Shown piece after piece: positions 62,507 to 64,000 of a DNA stretch of 64,000 nucleotides. Origin of the DNA: an uncultured Chthonomonadales bacterium (GTDB lineage Bacteria > Armatimonadota > Chthonomonadetes > Chthonomonadales > CAJBBX01); assembly GCA_938005745.1 (NCBI GenBank), contig CALLMM010000009.1, positions 1 to 64,000 on the forward strand, read 5' to 3'. How positions within the stretch are numbered: position 1 is the first letter of the stretch; each line of letters begins with the position of its first letter. A program made the translations under genes and the position numbers. The notes below the pieces were generated by a model. The model was given only the letters and a program-made list of their open reading frames with translations. It made no database searches and had not been told where the DNA came from.

Positions 62507-64000
62507 CTACGCCTGTCGCGTGTAGCGGTGTTTGACGCCGACCGGGAAGTAGTCTGGATCGCCTGCCGGAAGCAGGCGCACCTGCGGGGCGCGGCGCTCT
62601 GCAGGAACGTAGTGGGCGAACTCGCTGTTCAGGCGCGTCAGCTGGGTTTCGATCGCTTCCGCGACCGCCCGTTCCCGCTCCGCAGAGGCGGACTCTCCCG
62701 GCGCAAGCTCGACGGCGATGCAGAGGCGGCGGTTATGTTCCGCATCGTCCTGCGCCTGAATGACGAACTTGCCGGTCACCCACTCCCGGATGCCGGGCTG
62801 CTCCAGTCCGACCGTTACGTTCTCCGGATAGATGTTCGCGCCGTAGAAGGAGACGGTGAAGTGCGAACGTCCGAAGACGAACGCAAAGGGCAGCGGTCGC
62901 GCCTGAAGCCGTTCGGGGGTCAGGGAGGTCTCCGCCGAAAAGCCGTGCCGCTCCAGAGTCTCCAGCATCGCGGCGTAGGGGATCAGTCCGCCCTCATCGG
63001 AGATGTGGTAGCGGATCAGCGGAATGCCGTTGTCGCCGGTAAAGAGCAGCGTGCCCTCGATAGACTCGAAGTAGCGGCTGAACGGGTCGTACTGAACGAG
63101 GGTCGGCAGGCGCGATTCGCCGAACAGTTCGCGGGCGACCTGCGGGCGCTGCGCCAGAAAGTGGCGGATGGCGATGCTCAACGGCGTCTCATTGCCCAGC
63201 ACGCCCGCATCCGCCGTGCCGTAGAGCGAGGCGAAGTCGTGGAGGAGGTCTTCCGAGCCGATTCGTTCGGCGATCAGTTCGCGCCACTCTTCGCTGAAGA
63301 CCTCTCCCGCCATGACCAGCCGGATACGATAGCGCGGCCACTCCACGCCCTGCGCGCGTCCGGCGTCAATCACATCCTTGAGAAAGGGCGGATAGCCGAG
63401 CAGAACCGTCTGATCGTAGAACGGAGCCAGCTGGCGAACAACGCGCAGGATCTCGGTGCGGTTATTTCCTGGCGTAATCACGGTGAGGGGGTAGCCCTTG
63501 GCGGCAAGGTGTCGGCAGCATCCCGCCGTATACATCCCGCCGACCCATGTCCCCATGGCAAAGCAGACCACCGCAAGCGTGCGCCTCTCGTCCGCCCGGA
63601 AACTGTCCCGGAAGACCTGCTCAAACCGCACGGCGATCTGCAGCTCGTCGGAGAGGAAGCGAAGCCAGAAGGTCGGTTCGCCCGTTGAACCGGAGGAGAC
63701 GGCGACCATATCGCACTGCTCGATCCTGCCCCCCCGACACAGATCGGAGAGAGCATACCGCCGCAGATAGTTCGCTCTGGAGATCAACGGCAGCGACGCA
63801 AACGCTTCGGGCGACCGGATCGTCTCCGGCTGCACTCCCTGCTCCTCCAGAAAACGACGATACGCCGGAACGGTCTGCGCGACCTCCTGAAAGAGCTGCA
63901 GGGCGTTCTCCGCCGGATCGCCGCCCAGCGAGCCGATCAGCTCCTCCAGCGGCGTAGAGTAGAATCTCTGCAGAGCCTCGACGGCGCGTTCGCGCTGCGC
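62507..64000 (-). CDS. PaaK-like adenylate-forming ligase, N-terminus beyond window
   Basis: At least 498 residues (open at the right edge; visible part starts AQRERAVEALQRFYSTPLEE). Adenylation-domain motif MVAVSSGSTGEPTFWLRF (P-loop), IRLVMAGEVFSEEWRELI, and SIEGTLLFTGDNGIPLIRY are family strings of phenylacetate-CoA ligase and relatives. The conserved C-terminal lysine region is GVKHRYTRQ. It activates a carboxylic acid, probably aryl, for transfer to CoA or another acceptor. Downstream the dispersed repeat begins 20 bases beyond the stop. Confidence 0.85.
   Translation of the reverse strand, partial: AQRERAVEALQRFYSTPLEELIGSLGGDPAENALQLFQEVAQTVPAYRRFLEEQGVQPETIRSPEAFASLPLISRANYLRRYALSDLCRGGRIEQCDMVAVSSGSTGEPTFWLRFLSDELQIAVRFEQVFRDSFRADERRTLAVVCFAMGTWVGGMYTAGCCRHLAAKGYPLTVITPGNNRTEILRVVRQLAPFYDQTVLLGYPPFLKDVIDAGRAQGVEWPRYRIRLVMAGEVFSEEWRELIAERIGSEDLLHDFASLYGTADAGVLGNETPLSIAIRHFLAQRPQVARELFGESRLPTLVQYDPFSRYFESIEGTLLFTGDNGIPLIRYHISDEGGLIPYAAMLETLERHGFSAETSLTPERLQARPLPFAFVFGRSHFTVSFYGANIYPENVTVGLEQPGIREWVTGKFVIQAQDDAEHNRRLCIAVELAPGESASAERERAVAEAIETQLTRLNSEFAHYVPAERRAPQVRLLPAGDPDYFPVGVKHRYTRQA

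Noticed and set aside
62248-62535. Small plus-strand frames in the repeat between 62.2 and 62.5 kb
   Set aside because: Translations of the dispersed repeat; no start signals or coding features.

Overview
The window is 64 kb of GC-rich bacterial chromosome, densely packed with genes. It shows no rRNA, no tRNA that I can recognise, no CRISPR array and no phage. The best lineage clue is the prepilin-like gene at 42135-42905. Its type IV N-methylation signal runs straight into an '[12 protein letters not shown]' stretch and it ends with an H-X9-DG motif, a combination I associate with Armatimonadota (Chthonomonas/Fimbriimonas relatives). A Planctomycete-type cytochrome (DUF1549) protein, a solute-binding protein fused to its permease, a hopanoid cluster and many Gfo/Idh/MocA and sugar-isomerase genes fit that assignment. 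It remains an inference.

Layout. 1-4.4 kb: truncated DUF1549 cytochrome protein and a GH67-like glycosidase. 4.6-12.5 kb (minus): glycogen phosphorylase, then mutS2-cdd-mtlD-GNAT behind a strong promoter and a candidate structured RNA. 13-18.7 kb (minus): ubiE-polyprenyl synthase-HAD operon, MFS transporter, 3-hydroxyisobutyrate dehydrogenase-like enzyme and an orphan ABC-2 permease. 19-22.8 kb (plus): ECF sigma factor, soluble anti-sigma factor, PilZ protein and an EAL-CBS-degenerate GGDEF protein, a small signalling block. 24-31.2 kb (minus): sugar catabolism cluster (SDR, AKR, SDR, isomerase, secreted GH32 levanase/invertase, MDR) with a perfect 28-bp CRP-like palindrome. 31.3-34.5 kb: J-domain/TPR gene and an AT-rich two-gene cassette, an SNF2 helicase plus an unknown protein. 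34.7-39.3 kb: Gfo/Idh oxidoreductase, PHP phosphatase, then lepA with a DUF433/DUF5615 toxin-antitoxin pair at its 3' end, flanked by a 46-bp duplication of the lepA terminus. 39.4-44 kb (minus): SBP-permease fusion with a leaderless promoter, prepilin-like protein, TAT-type phosphoesterase. 44.1-47.8 kb (plus): Lrp regulator with aminotransferase, then two unknown genes. 47.8-54.1 kb (plus): hopanoid operon shc-hpnH-hpnA-ispH-hpnG. 54.2-57.5 kb (plus): iron operon dtxR-feoA-feoB(GTPase)-feoB(membrane), with FeoB split. 57.6-64 kb (minus): PaaK-like ligase (truncated), PD-(D/E)XK protein, cupin, Gfo/Idh and a secreted glycosidase-like protein.

A dispersed non-coding repeat (core ATTGCTTCGGTCGG...CCTCCCTCGCAATGACA) occurs at six intergenic places. 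The most unusual items are the lepA-linked toxin-antitoxin islet with its direct repeats, the AT-rich SNF2 helicase cassette with a DDIT Walker B motif, the putative small RNA upstream of mutS2, and the 28-bp palindrome before the GH32 gene.
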